DNA of 64,000 bases from Deltaproteobacteria bacterium (GCA_002747175.1 PDTK01000029.1:47340-111339); one strand, 5' to 3'. Shown: positions 7,337 through 17,191, counted from the first letter of the stretch. Numbers and translations are program-made. Notes: generated by a model from the sequence alone, not told the origin.

Positions 7337-9637
7337 ATGACCCAACCCAACCCGACCCACATAGCCATCATCGGCACAGAACTGGAACTGGAAGCCACCC
7401 GCATTCAGGCCGTGGCGCAACTGCTGGCAGACGGTGCCACGGTGCCGTTCATCGCCCGGTATCGCAAGGAAGCCACCGGCAGTCTGGATGAAGTGGCCGT
7501 GGCAACCATTCGTGATCGACTTGAGCAGTTGGCAGAACGTGATCACCGCCGTGAGGCCATCCTCGAGTCCCTGAAGCAGCACGGTCATCTGACGGATGAA
7601 CTCAAAAAGCAGGTACTGGCCGCTCAAACCATGACCGAACTTGAGGACATCTACTTGCCCTACCGCCCCAAACGGCGCACCAAAGCCACAATCGCCCGGG
7701 AAAAGGGCCTGGAACCGTTGGCCCTGGCCATTTTGTCCCAGGAAGATGCCGACCCGCCGGTATTGGCCGAAAATTATGTGGACCCCGAAAAATCCGTTGA
7801 GACGGTCGAAGCGGCTCTGGCCGGCGCCCGGGACATCATTGCCGAAACCATCAATGAAGACGGCAAGGTTCGATCACGCGTACGCGATCTCTTTTGGGCC
7901 CACGCAACCATCCGCAGCCGGGTGATCGAAGGCAAAGAAATCGAAGGCGCCAAATTCAAGGACTATTTCGATTGGGAAGAAGCCGTGGCCACGGCCCCGT
8001 CCCATCGCATCCTGGCCATGCGTCGAGGTGAGAAGGAAGACGTTCTCAACCTGACGATCGCCCCCCAGCCCGAACAGGCCCTGGCCATCATGGAGGATCA
8101 GTTCGTCAAGGGCAGTGGTGAAGATTCGGAACAGGTACGCATGGCCGCCCATGATGCCTACAAACGGTTGCTCTCCCGGTCCATGGAGACCGAAGTCCGG
8201 GTGGGCCTCAAAGAGCGGGCTGATGCCGAAGCGATTCGCGTATTCGCCGACAATCTGCGGCAACTGCTGCTGGCCTCCCCCCTGGGGGCCAAACGGGTGA
8301 TGGGCATCGATCCGGGCTTTCGCACCGGCTGCAAGCTCGTTTGCCTGGACCGCCAGGGCAAGCTTTTGCACAATGACACCATCTATCCCCACGGATCTGA
8401 ACGCCAGGCCGATGCGGCCCGGCGAACGGTGAGCGAACTTTGTGAAAAATTCGGGACCGAAGCCGTGGCCGTGGGTAACGGAACCGCCGGCAGAGAAACG
8501 GAGACCTTTGCCAAAAAGGCTTTGGCCGGCAAGTCGATCCCGGTCATCATGGTCAACGAAAGTGGCGCCTCGATCTACTCGGCATCGGAGATCGCCCGCC
8601 AGGAATTCCCCGATCACGACCTGACGGTACGCGGCGCCGTTTCCATCGGTCGGCGCCTCCTGGATCCCTTGTCGGAACTGGTCAAGATCGACCCCAAGTC
8701 CATCGGTGTGGGGCAGTATCAACACGATGTGGACCAGTTCGCGCTCAAAGGTTCCCTGGACGATATGGTGATCCGTTGCGTCAACGGTGTCGGTGTGGAG
8801 GTCAACCGGGCCAGCGTCCAATTGCTCACATATGTCTCCGGCCTGGGCCCGCAACTGGCCAAAAATATCGTCGCTTATCGTGATGAGAATGGTGCCTTTG
8901 CCGATCGTAAGGCATTGAAAAAAGTCAAGCGGCTGGGTCCCAAGGCATTCGAACAATGTGCCGGTTTCCTGCGAATCAAGGACGGCGACAATCCTTTGGA
9001 TGCCAGCGCCGTCCACCCGGAAAGCTATGCCGTGGTCAGGACCATGGCCGATGACCTGGGCTGCAGCGTGTCGGACCTGATGGCCGACGCGGGCCTGAGA
9101 AACAAAATCGATCTTGAGCGATATGTGTCCGACGAGATCGGCCTGCCCACGCTGACGGACATTCTCGAGGAGCTTGCCAAGCCGGGCCGCGATCCCCGGG
9201 AACCCTTCGAGCATTTCTCCTTCGACGATACCGTGGCCACCATCCAGGACCTCAAGCCCGGCATGAAGCTCCCCGGCATCGTAACCAACGTGACCAATTT
9301 CGGCGCCTTTGTGGATATCGGTGTCCATCAGGACGGGCTGGTACACATCAGCCAGCTTTGCGACCGTTTCGTAAAAAATCCCGCAGACGAAGTCAGGGTG
9401 CAGCAAAAGGTCACCGTCACCGTGATGGAGGTGGACCTGCCCAGAAAGCGCATCGCCCTGTCCATGCGCAGTGATCCGTACCAAAAACCACAACCCAAAG
9501 CCAAGACGAAACACCCTCGGAAAGAAAAACCGGCGATACGTTCTGTCCAAAGACCGAACAAACCCGGCAAACCGGCCGGTTCCCAGCCATTCAACAACCC
9601 TTTTGCCGACACTTTCCGGAAAACGTCCGGGAATTAG
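7337..9637 (+). CDS. tex: Tex family RNA-binding transcriptional accessory protein
   Basis: Tex proteins bind nucleic acid and affect transcription in the cytoplasm. The 766-residue product shows the family order: an N-terminal helical Tex domain, a YqgF/RNase H-like core (GIDPGFRTGCK near residue 325), helix-hairpin-helix motifs (YVSGLGPQLAKNIV near 498), and an S1 domain (about residues 638-712) with GIVTNVTNFGAFVDIG. A basic Lys/Pro-rich tail of about 50 residues follows. It starts at ATG 7337, 37 bp after topA, and dtd follows 9 bp after its stop, so topA-tex-dtd probably form one unit. Confidence 0.95.
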   Translation: MTQPNPTHIAIIGTELELEATRIQAVAQLLADGATVPFIARYRKEATGSLDEVAVATIRDRLEQLAERDHRREAILESLKQHGHLTDELKKQVLAAQTMTELEDIYLPYRPKRRTKATIAREKGLEPLALAILSQEDADPPVLAENYVDPEKSVETVEAALAGARDIIAETINEDGKVRSRVRDLFWAHATIRSRVIEGKEIEGAKFKDYFDWEEAVATAPSHRILAMRRGEKEDVLNLTIAPQPEQALAIMEDQFVKGSGEDSEQVRMAAHDAYKRLLSRSMETEVRVGLKERADAEAIRVFADNLRQLLLASPLGAKRVMGIDPGFRTGCKLVCLDRQGKLLHNDTIYPHGSERQADAARRTVSELCEKFGTEAVAVGNGTAGRETETFAKKALAGKSIPVIMVNESGASIYSASEIARQEFPDHDLTVRGAVSIGRRLLDPLSELVKIDPKSIGVGQYQHDVDQFALKGSLDDMVIRCVNGVGVEVNRASVQLLTYVSGLGPQLAKNIVAYRDENGAFADRKALKKVKRLGPKAFEQCAGFLRIKDGDNPLDASAVHPESYAVVRTMADDLGCSVSDLMADAGLRNKIDLERYVSDEIGLPTLTDILEELAKPGRDPREPFEHFSFDDTVATIQDLKPGMKLPGIVTNVTNFGAFVDIGVHQDGLVHISQLCDRFVKNPADEVRVQQKVTVTVMEVDLPRKRIALSMRSDPYQKPQPKAKTKHPRKEKPAIRSVQRPNKPGKPAGSQPFNNPFADTFRKTSGN

Positions 9638-9646
9638 GGGCTTGTC

Positions 9647-10087
9647 ATGATTGCAGTCGTACAGCGCGTCACATCCAGCAGCGTCAGCATCGGCGGCAAT
9701 ACGATTGCCGCCATCAATGCGGGTGTCACGGTCCTTCTGGGGGTTGCCGATGGTGATGGCCCGGCCGATGCCGATTACCTGGCCAACAAGGTTTCACATC
9801 TGCGCATTTTCGAAGATGCCGGCGGCAGGATGAACCGTTCCCTGATCGACACCGGTGGCCGGATGCTGGTAATATCCCAGTTCACCCTGCTGGGGGATTG
9901 TCGTAAAGGGCGGCGCCCGTCTTTCGTCCACGCGGCCGAACCATCACTGGCAGCGCCCTTGTATGAACGCTTCGTCGACCAGGTGCAAAAACTCGGCGTA
10001 AAAACACATACCGGTCGCTTCGGCGCCAATATGCAGGTTCATATTCTCAACGACGGACCGGTGACCCTGCTGGTTCACAGCCGCTGA
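9647..10087 (+). CDS. dtd: D-aminoacyl-tRNA deacylase
   Basis: Hydrolyses D-aminoacyl-tRNA (and Gly-tRNAAla) to recycle tRNA and keep D-amino acids out of protein. The 146-residue product has the expected full length. It carries the two signature regions, SQFTLLGDCRKGRRPSF in the middle and the Gly-Pro motif NDGPVTLLV at the C-terminus. ATG 9647 lies nine nt after the tex stop. It converges on pilS with 76 bp between the two stops; I see no clear hairpin terminator there. Confidence 0.96.
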   Translation: MIAVVQRVTSSSVSIGGNTIAAINAGVTVLLGVADGDGPADADYLANKVSHLRIFEDAGGRMNRSLIDTGGRMLVISQFTLLGDCRKGRRPSFVHAAEPSLAAPLYERFVDQVQKLGVKTHTGRFGANMQVHILNDGPVTLLVHSR

Positions 10088-10163
10088 GCCCCGAAAAATC
10101 ACAAAGAACAAGCTGCAAATGCCAAATTAGGGGATTGTAATTTTCCCACGGATTGGCGGGCAA

Positions 10164-11471
10164 TCAAGCGGAGGCGGCCTTGAACAAAAGGGAAAACGCG
10201 CTGCCCTGGCCGGGTGTGCTTTGGACATCCATACGACAATCATAGGCTTCCAGAATACGATAGACAATCGACAGCCCCAGGCCTGTGCCGGTGGATTTGG
10301 TGGTGAAAAATGGATTGAATATGGCCTGCAGGGTCTTTTCGTCCATGCCGCAGCCATCGTCTCTTATCTCAACCACGACCCGCCCGTTCCTGCCGCCGGA
10401 TACCGAAATGGACAGATGCCCATCGTTTTCGATGGATTCGGCGCCATTCAGCAATAGATTCCATATCACCTGACGAAACTGCAGCGGATCGATTTCGATG
10501 TATGCGTTTTCGATGATCGTCAATGACAGGGAGATGCGTTCATCAAAGGAATCGTCCTTTTCAAAAAGGGTGAGGATCTCTGTCAGCGCGTTTTCCAGGT
10601 CCACATGTTTGGTATGTCCGGTGGATGGCCGGGCAAAGGTGAGGAAGTTGTCGACCAGGCTTCCCAGGCGTTCCGTCTCCCTGAGAACGATATGCATCAG
10701 GCGCATATTATCCGGATCATTTTCCATCTCACCTTTCAGAATCTGGATGGCGCCGGACAGCGAAGCCAGCGGGTTCCTGATCTCATGGGCCAGTCCGGCA
10801 GCCAGCTCGCCGATCTGGGCCAGCCGTTTAACCCTTTCCAGATGCGCTTCCATGGACGCCAGTTCCGCTTTGCTCTGCCGTTCCTGGTCGGACAGATATC
10901 CGCTCAAAAAAGCCACGGAAAAACAAGCCACTGTCATGATCGCACATTTTTGAATAACCTGAAGTCCGCTGGGCCCGGATTGAATCAGGCTGCCGGCATA
11001 CCCGTACGGATCGATATATCCCTGGGATTCCAGAAAAAGCATCAGCGCATACTGCAGACAGCACAGCGTGGCCACCAGGTAGGTTCCGCGTCTGAACACA
11101 AAAATACTGGAGTAGACAATCACAATCAAATTGAGAAAAGAGAAAACGCTGGCATAACCACCGGTCACGAACACGACCACCGAAACGCACAGTGTATCGA
11201 CGCCGATCTGGAAATAAATAAAAAACCGCAGTGTCCGATCTATAAGCGGCAGCACAAGGGCATAGGCCCCTGACAGCAGGAGCACCATGCCCGCCATGCT
11301 GTATAGAACGACAATCGGCGGTTCCAGCGCGAAGCGTTGATTCCCGAACTGATAGGCCATGGTGGACCCGAGCAGCAGTACGGCGAAAAGAAATCGCCCG
11401 GAAATCAGCCCTTTGAGATAACGACTGAAGGCCTCCCGATCATGGGGGTAGATGTCGGCGTAATCAGTCAA
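10164..11471 (-). CDS. pilS: PilS-like membrane sensor histidine kinase
   Basis: Two-component sensor kinase. The 435-residue product has about six membrane helices in residues 22-185 with no large periplasmic loop, then a cytoplasmic HisKA domain with phosphoacceptor His229 in LAHEIRNPLASL. A HATPase_c domain follows with an N box (WNLLLNGAES), DDGCGMD and GTGLGLSIVYR. PilS kinases with this helix bundle act with the NtrC-type regulator PilR on pilin transcription. It starts at TTG 11471 with GAGG 11 nt upstream, 18 bp after pilC on the same strand. No pilR follows, because the next gene is convergent dtd. The name rests on architecture and linkage to pilC; another NtrB-like kinase is possible. 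Confidence 0.75.
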   Translation of the reverse strand: MTDYADIYPHDREAFSRYLKGLISGRFLFAVLLLGSTMAYQFGNQRFALEPPIVVLYSMAGMVLLLSGAYALVLPLIDRTLRFFIYFQIGVDTLCVSVVVFVTGGYASVFSFLNLIVIVYSSIFVFRRGTYLVATLCCLQYALMLFLESQGYIDPYGYAGSLIQSGPSGLQVIQKCAIMTVACFSVAFLSGYLSDQERQSKAELASMEAHLERVKRLAQIGELAAGLAHEIRNPLASLSGAIQILKGEMENDPDNMRLMHIVLRETERLGSLVDNFLTFARPSTGHTKHVDLENALTEILTLFEKDDSFDERISLSLTIIENAYIEIDPLQFRQVIWNLLLNGAESIENDGHLSISVSGGRNGRVVVEIRDDGCGMDEKTLQAIFNPFFTTKSTGTGLGLSIVYRILEAYDCRMDVQSTPGQGSAFSLLFKAASA

Positions 11472-11489
11472 AAGGGGTAAAACCTCAGA

Positions 11490-12695
11490 CTACAAGTTGC
11501 CGGCCATCTTAAAGACAGGCAGATACATGGCAATAACCAGGCCGCCGATAACCACACCAAGAAAAACGAGCATGAACGGTTCAATCAGGGCCGTCAGGTT
11601 TTCCACGGCCTGGTCGACCTCTTCCTCATAAAAGTCGGCGATCTTGCCCAACATGGCGTCCAGGGCGCCCGTGGATTCGCCGACGGAGATCATCTGGCAC
11701 ACCATGGCGGGAAACACACCGCTTTCCGCCAGCGGATCGGCCATGGTACGCCCTTCGGCGATCCCGCTGCGGACCGTGTAAATCGCCCGTTCAACACTTT
11801 TGTTACCTGCGGTTTTGGCCACGATATCCAGGGCCTCCAAAATGGCCACACCGCTGGAGAGCATGGTTCCCATGGTGCGGGTAAACTTGGCCACGGCCAC
11901 TTTACGGATCAAAATGCCGAACACAGGCAGTTTGAGGACCAAGGCATCCACCAGCTTGCGCCCCTTTTCAGTGGCGTAATACTTTTTGAAAGCAAACCCG
12001 AAAAGAAAGATGCCGAGAATGATCCAATGGATCTTGGATTTGACGAATTCGCTCATGGCGATGACAACCAGGGTCGGCGCCGGAAGCGTGCCCCCCATGT
12101 CGGCGAACATCTCCTGGAAAACGGGAATGACGAAGACCAGAATGACGGCCACGACCAGTACGGCAATGACGATGGTCACGATCGGATAGGTCATTGCGCC
12201 TTTGACCTGGCCCTTGAGTTTGGCCGCCTTTTCCATGTAGGCGGACAGCCGTCTCAAAATGGTATCGAGAATACCACCGGCCTCACCGGCGGATACCATG
12301 TTTACGAACAGGTCGTCGAATTGTTTGGGATACTTTTTAAGGGAATCCGCCAGGGTTGAACCGCTCTCCACCTGCTCTTTGATGTCTTTGAGCATCTTCC
12401 TGAAGGTGACGTTCTCCTGCTGGGCGTGCAGAATATCCATACATTGAATGATGGGCAGGCCGGCATCGATCATGGTCGAAAATTGCCGACAGAAGAGAAT
12501 AACGTCCTTCTGGGTGACCTTGGGCTGCAGAAAGGCCACATTCTCGAACAGATCCTTGGGCTTTTTCTTGATCTTCGTCGGTGTTATCCGCAACCGGTTC
12601 AGATTGGAACGAACGGCTTCCTCACTGGCGGCTTCCATCTCACCTTTCTGAACGACGTTGTTTCTGTTCTTGCCTTCCCACAAAAAAATCGGCAT
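11490..12695 (-). CDS. pilC: Type IV pilus inner-membrane platform protein PilC
   Basis: Polytopic inner-membrane protein that works with the PilB/PilT ATPases to assemble and retract pili; homologous to GspF of type II secretion. The 401-residue product has the PilC/GspF N-terminal segment MPIFLWEGKNR and two repeated GspF domains (about 70-195 and 275-395). The signature phrases FCRQFSTMIDAGLPI and GTMLSSGVAILEALD mark the two halves. Hydrophobic helices lie near 170-195, 220-240 and 375-395. ATG 12695 has GGGGGA just upstream. It leads a two-gene unit with pilS. Length is typical, and the first residues match pilus rather than GspF proteins. Confidence 0.92.
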   Translation of the reverse strand: MPIFLWEGKNRNNVVQKGEMEAASEEAVRSNLNRLRITPTKIKKKPKDLFENVAFLQPKVTQKDVILFCRQFSTMIDAGLPIIQCMDILHAQQENVTFRKMLKDIKEQVESGSTLADSLKKYPKQFDDLFVNMVSAGEAGGILDTILRRLSAYMEKAAKLKGQVKGAMTYPIVTIVIAVLVVAVILVFVIPVFQEMFADMGGTLPAPTLVVIAMSEFVKSKIHWIILGIFLFGFAFKKYYATEKGRKLVDALVLKLPVFGILIRKVAVAKFTRTMGTMLSSGVAILEALDIVAKTAGNKSVERAIYTVRSGIAEGRTMADPLAESGVFPAMVCQMISVGESTGALDAMLGKIADFYEEEVDQAVENLTALIEPFMLVFLGVVIGGLVIAMYLPVFKMAGNL

Positions 12696-13212
12696 ACCAT
12701 CCCCCTGTTATCCATGCCAGGTTAGTTTCAAAGCGGATCGTGTCTTATCTTTTCGGCACCTTCAAAAAAAACTAAAATTTCGTCGGGCTCGCCGGCGTCA
12801 TCGGATCACCTCCGATCCCCGGAATCCGGGCGGTCAAAAGTGTTGAGGATATTGAGATTGCCGGTTTTGCGGGAAACCGGGTCGACCTCCCAAAAAACAG
12901 CCAGGTTTAAAGATTTGTATAAAAATGTGCTATCGGTGTTCATTGTTCTGCCCGGTGTTTTCAATTGTCGTCTTGCTATCACAGACTGCTTGAAACAACA
13001 ATAACTTTATTAATATCGGGGGATTGGTGAATTGTTCGACGGGTCTGCGGTGCCACCTTTCCCGTCTGTTTGACTTGCAAAATCGTTACCAACGGCGTAG
13101 GGTTATCCCCGGCTTTCCCGGAAGGGTGATCCATCGGGGTTGTGCCCGTACCCGGATCGCCGGGGTTATTTCTCTCAATTTTATTGGAAAACCGATTCGA
13201 TCGGCGGAAAAC
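12696..13212. other. 517-bp divergent intergenic region with three hairpins
   Basis: The gap between pilC (-) and the tRNA nucleotidyltransferase (+) has no supported gene. Three perfect stem-loops lie close together: ATCGGA/TCCGAT with a 5-nt loop (12800-12816), CCCGGA/TCCGGG around one A (12818-12830), and CCGGTTT/AAACCGG with a 6-nt loop (12861-12880). None is followed by a clean U-tract on either strand. AT-rich sequence at 12900-13015 could hold promoters, but I cannot pick a convincing pair. The frame open from TTG 13024 is a chance extension of the downstream gene. Confidence 0.5.
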
Positions 13213-15888
13213 ATGCAGACCCAATCGTCAACAGGCCAGTCGCTCACCATCATTACCAGCCATGTCAACGCTGATTTCGACGCCATGGCCTCAATGCTTG
13301 CCGCCCAGAAACTATACCCCGAGGCCCTGGTCGTCTTCCCGGGTTCCCAGGAAAGGAACCTGAAAAACTTCTTCATTCAGTCCATGGTATATCTGTTCAA
13401 CCTGGCCGACCTGAAAAGCATCGACCTGTCCGCCGTCGGACAATTGGTCCTGGTCGACACACGCCGAAAAAGCCGTATCGGCGAACTGGCCGAGATTCTG
13501 GACAATCCCGGTCTGACTGTCCATGTCTATGACCATCATCCCCCCAAAACGGATGATATTTCCGCCCACGAAGACCATTACATGTTAACCGGGGCAACCG
13601 TCACCATCCTGACCGATATCCTGCGCCGCCGGCAGATAGTGATCACACCGGAAGAAGCCACCGTCATGTGCCTGGGCATCTATGAGGATACCGGATCCTT
13701 CTCCTACCCGTCTACCACCCAACACGATTTCAAAGCGGCAGCCTATTTGCTGTCCAAAGGCGCCAATCTGAATGTCATCTCAGGAATGATCACCCGCGAG
13801 TTCAATCCGGAACAAATCGGGCTGCTCAACGATATGATCCAGGCGGCGCAGCACCGGATCGTCAACGGGGTCGAGGTGGTCCTGACCCGGGTTACCCTGG
13901 ACAATTATTTTCCCGATTTTGCCTTTCTTGTGCAAAAAATGATCAAGATGGAAAACATTGACGCCATCTTTGCACTGGCCCAGATGGAAAACAAGGTATA
14001 CGTCGTCGCCCGCAGCCGATCGGAGGATGTGGATGTCGGCGAAATCGTGGACCAGATCGGCGGCGGCGGACATGCGGCGGCGGCAGCGGCCACGCTCAAG
14101 GGGACCACCATCGCCCAGGTGGAGCAGATACTGCTGAAAGCCCTCTATCAGAAAATTAATCCCCGACGGCTGGCCCGGCACCTGATGTCCTCACCGGCCA
14201 TCCTGGCTGCTGAAAATACCTCCTGCATGGAGGCCAAGGCCATGCTGACGCGCTACAACATCAACGCGCTGCTGGTTTCGGAGGCCCAATCGGATCATGC
14301 CGGCGTCAGTGGATACATTACGCGCCAGGTCATCGAAAAGGCCCTGTACCACGATCTGGGCAGTGTCCCCATAAGTGAGTACATGAGCACCGAAGTCTCC
14401 CATGTTAACCCCGATGCGGATATTGATCTCATTCAAGACAAAATTATCGGCAACAAACAGCGCATTCTGCCGGTCATGAGCGGTAATCGTGTCCACGGTG
14501 TCATCACCCGAACCGATCTGCTCAATACCCTGGTCAGGAGAAACCGCTCCGGAAATAACGGCCAACCGGCCCTGGAGAGCAGGTCCCGCCTCAAACGGTC
14601 GCGGGTGGTGGTCAATTTCATGCGAGAACGACTTTCCAACAGCATTATGGACATCCTGGTTCAACTGGGCGAAACCGCCAGTCGTATGGACTGTGGAGCT
14701 TATGTGGTCGGGGGATTCGTACGCGACCTGTTTCTGTATCGCCGCAACGAGGATATCGATATCGTCATCGAAGGCAACGGCATCGATTTCGCGAAGACCT
14801 TCGCCCGTGCATGCGGGGCCAGAACCCACACCCACGAGAAGTTCGGAACCGCCGTAATCATCTTTCCGGACGGATTCAAGATCGACGTCGCCTCGGCACG
14901 CATGGAATATTATCAGTTTCCCGCGTCCTTGCCGATTGTGGAAATGAGTTCGGTCAAAATGGACATGTTTCGCCGGGATTTCACGATCAACACCCTGGCC
15001 ATCCAACTCAACCCGGATCGTTTCGGACGATTGATAGACTTTTTCTCGGGCCAGCGGGACATCAAGGACAAGGTCCTGCGGGTTCTCCACAATCTCAGCT
15101 TCGTCGAAGATCCCACCCGGGTGTTCCGGGCCCTGCGATTCGAACAGCGCTTCGGATTTACCATCGGCAAATTGACATCCAGCCTGATCGACAACGCCGT
15201 CAAAATGGATTTTTTCAAGCGTCTGGCGGGAAAGCGCGTATATACGGAGTTGAAGCTGATCCTCAAGGAGGAAAATCCCGCACCTGCGATCATGAGGCTT
15301 CTGGATTACGATCTGCTGAGGGTTATTCATCCGCAACTGGCCACCAAACCCGACTTACCGGCCCTGTTGGAAAGCGCCAAAAAAGTCACGGACTGGCATG
15401 ATCTGCTTTTTATCGACGAGGATTATGAACGCTGGGCCGTCTTTTTCATGGCCCTGATCCGCCATTGCGACACACACACGACCCGTCGAATCTGCGACCA
15501 CCTGACCATCCCACCCCGATTGACGCGGTTGTTCGCGGAGAACCGCCTGGACGTGGAACCCCTGCTGCATCGCCTGGAACAGCACCAAAAAATGAAGCCT
15601 GCCCAGATCCATCGAACACTCCAGGGGGTCAGAACGGAAATCGTGCTGTATATGATGATCTGCACCCGATCACGAAACGCAAAAAAACGGATATCTTTTT
15701 ACCATACCCGCTTGCGGAACGTCACCACCTTCTTATCGGGAAAAGACCTCATAAACATGGGATTGAGACCGGGGCCGGTTTTCCGCCGGGCACTGCAGGC
15801 AACCCTGGACGCCAAACTCAACGGCCGACTCAAAACCCGGGAGGATGAGTTGGCATTTGTCAGGGACAACATCCGGCTTTTTTCTTGA
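13213..15888 (+). CDS. tRNA nucleotidyltransferase (CCA- or A-adding) with DHH and CBS domains
   Basis: Completes or repairs the 3' CCA end of tRNAs. The 891-residue product has three parts. A DHH/DHHA1 phosphoesterase-like module comes first (about 10-310; SHVNADFDAMAS and HHPPKTD). A pair of CBS domains follows (about 318-440). A class II nucleotidyltransferase/poly(A) polymerase module fills the rest, with VVGGFVRDLFL, the metal-binding pair in DIDIV, and an RNA-binding helical end. This layout is known from A-adding enzymes that split CCA synthesis between two proteins, so it may add only the terminal A. ATG 13213 is preferred to TTG 13024, which would add 63 basic residues foreign to the family. 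Confidence 0.87.
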   Translation: MQTQSSTGQSLTIITSHVNADFDAMASMLAAQKLYPEALVVFPGSQERNLKNFFIQSMVYLFNLADLKSIDLSAVGQLVLVDTRRKSRIGELAEILDNPGLTVHVYDHHPPKTDDISAHEDHYMLTGATVTILTDILRRRQIVITPEEATVMCLGIYEDTGSFSYPSTTQHDFKAAAYLLSKGANLNVISGMITREFNPEQIGLLNDMIQAAQHRIVNGVEVVLTRVTLDNYFPDFAFLVQKMIKMENIDAIFALAQMENKVYVVARSRSEDVDVGEIVDQIGGGGHAAAAAATLKGTTIAQVEQILLKALYQKINPRRLARHLMSSPAILAAENTSCMEAKAMLTRYNINALLVSEAQSDHAGVSGYITRQVIEKALYHDLGSVPISEYMSTEVSHVNPDADIDLIQDKIIGNKQRILPVMSGNRVHGVITRTDLLNTLVRRNRSGNNGQPALESRSRLKRSRVVVNFMRERLSNSIMDILVQLGETASRMDCGAYVVGGFVRDLFLYRRNEDIDIVIEGNGIDFAKTFARACGARTHTHEKFGTAVIIFPDGFKIDVASARMEYYQFPASLPIVEMSSVKMDMFRRDFTINTLAIQLNPDRFGRLIDFFSGQRDIKDKVLRVLHNLSFVEDPTRVFRALRFEQRFGFTIGKLTSSLIDNAVKMDFFKRLAGKRVYTELKLILKEENPAPAIMRLLDYDLLRVIHPQLATKPDLPALLESAKKVTDWHDLLFIDEDYERWAVFFMALIRHCDTHTTRRICDHLTIPPRLTRLFAENRLDVEPLLHRLEQHQKMKPAQIHRTLQGVRTEIVLYMMICTRSRNAKKRISFYHTRLRNVTTFLSGKDLINMGLRPGPVFRRALQATLDAKLNGRLKTREDELAFVRDNIRLFS

Positions 15889-15980
15889 TTGCCCCCCTAA
15901 TTCCGATTAAAATAAAGGGTTTCAAAAACAATGCACGGTCACCAATGCGGCCGAATAACCAATCATGGGGAGAGGTGTTC

Positions 15981-16973
15981 ATGAGTTCCAAAAAACGAAT
16001 CTTAAGTGGCATGCGTCCGACCGGCCCCCTTCACTTGGGCAACCTGCACGGCGCCTTGGCCAACTGGGTGGAAATACAGGACCAATACGACTGTTTCTTT
16101 TTCATCGCCGACTGGCATGCCCTGACCAGCGATTACGAAAAGCCCGACAAGATAACCGACTTTGTGAACGAAATGATGATCGACTGGCTCAGTGCGGGCC
16201 TGGACCCCGAAAAGAGTACCCTGTTCGTCCAGTCCCTGGTGCCGGAACATGCCGAGCTGTTTCTGTTTCTGTCCATGCTCACCCCCGTTCCCTGGCTCGA
16301 ACGAAATCCAACCTATAAGGACCAGATCGTTCAGTTGGACAACAAGGACCTTTCCACATTCGGATTCCTGGGGTATCCCGTACTCCAGGCGGCGGACATC
16401 ATCATGTACAAAGCCCAGGGTGTACCCGTCGGCATCGACCAGGTACCCCATGTGGAAATCACCCGGGAAATCGCCCGCCGATTCAACTTTTTCTACGGAA
16501 ACGTGTTCCCGGAGCCGGAAGCCGTCCTGACCAAGACATCCAAAATCCTGGGCCTTGACCGCCGCAAGATGAGCAAATCCTATAACAATGCCATCTATCT
16601 GTCCGACTCACCGGATGACATCAAGAAAAAGGTGTCCCAGATGGTCACCGACCCCCAACGCATGCGTCGTTCCGACCCTGGCAATCCGGACATATGCAAC
16701 CTGTACGAGTTTCACAAGATATACTCGGACAGCGATACCTGGAAGGCCATCGCCCCCCAATGCCGCAAAGCTGAAATCGGCTGTGTGGAATGTAAAAAAA
16801 TCATGGCCAAGAATCTGATCGGAGCCATGGCCCCCATGCATGAACGCCGGGCCAGGTTGAAGGCCGACCCGCAGCGGGTCAAGGAGATCATCGACGCCGG
16901 CAGCCAAAAGGCGCGGGAGGTGGCCAAGGCCACGATGGCGGAGGTAAGGGCAGCCATACGCATCAAGGACTGA
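15981..16973 (+). CDS. trpS: Tryptophanyl-tRNA synthetase
   Basis: Charges tRNATrp with tryptophan in the cytoplasm. The 330-residue product is a class I synthetase of normal length, with the HIGH-type motif in SGMRPTGPLHLGNLHG near the N-terminus and the KMSKS motif in RRKMSKSYNNA near residue 200. ATG 15981 is chosen because GGGGAGAGG at 15967-15975 lies directly upstream; the in-frame TTG at 15885 would add 32 residues and overlap the previous gene. A palindromic repeat follows the stop. Confidence 0.96.
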   Translation: MSSKKRILSGMRPTGPLHLGNLHGALANWVEIQDQYDCFFFIADWHALTSDYEKPDKITDFVNEMMIDWLSAGLDPEKSTLFVQSLVPEHAELFLFLSMLTPVPWLERNPTYKDQIVQLDNKDLSTFGFLGYPVLQAADIIMYKAQGVPVGIDQVPHVEITREIARRFNFFYGNVFPEPEAVLTKTSKILGLDRRKMSKSYNNAIYLSDSPDDIKKKVSQMVTDPQRMRRSDPGNPDICNLYEFHKIYSDSDTWKAIAPQCRKAEIGCVECKKIMAKNLIGAMAPMHERRARLKADPQRVKEIIDAGSQKAREVAKATMAEVRAAIRIKD

Positions 16974-16989
16974 TAACGAGGGGGCATCC

Positions 16990-17086
16990 TGGCGTCCATA
17001 TCTGCGTTCTCGTGAGATTGAAATCCTCGACGTAGCGCTGCTACGCCTCCGGTTCCCATCTCCCTGCGGCCTTGATCTGAACGCCA
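16990..17086. repeat. Palindromic intergenic element of about 97 bp after trpS
   Basis: Bounded by the terminal inverted repeat TGGCGT (16990-16995) / ACGCCA (17081-17086). In its middle is a perfect hairpin CGTAGC-GCT-GCTACG (17031-17045). It contains the reverse complement of AACGCAGATAT, which is also part of the 52-bp element found elsewhere in this window. No coding potential. Looks like a small REP- or MITE-like element between trpS and scpA. Confidence 0.55.
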
Positions 17087-17191
17087 ACCTGCCCTCTCTG
17101 GGGGACCACGTGCAAGATCATCGGACTGTCATTTTTTAACACTTTATACTTAAAACCGATTCATGTATCCTTGTCGAAATCCCAATACCCC

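Noticed and set aside
7874..9550. 558-codon antisense frame across tex
   Set aside because: Antisense shadow of a conserved gene.
13024..13212. 63-residue N-terminal extension of the tRNA nucleotidyltransferase from TTG
   Set aside because: Arg-rich, not part of the family; ATG 13213 starts just before the DHH domain.
15885..15980. N-terminal extension of trpS
   Set aside because: Overlaps the previous gene; ATG 15981 has the ribosome binding site and the family start.
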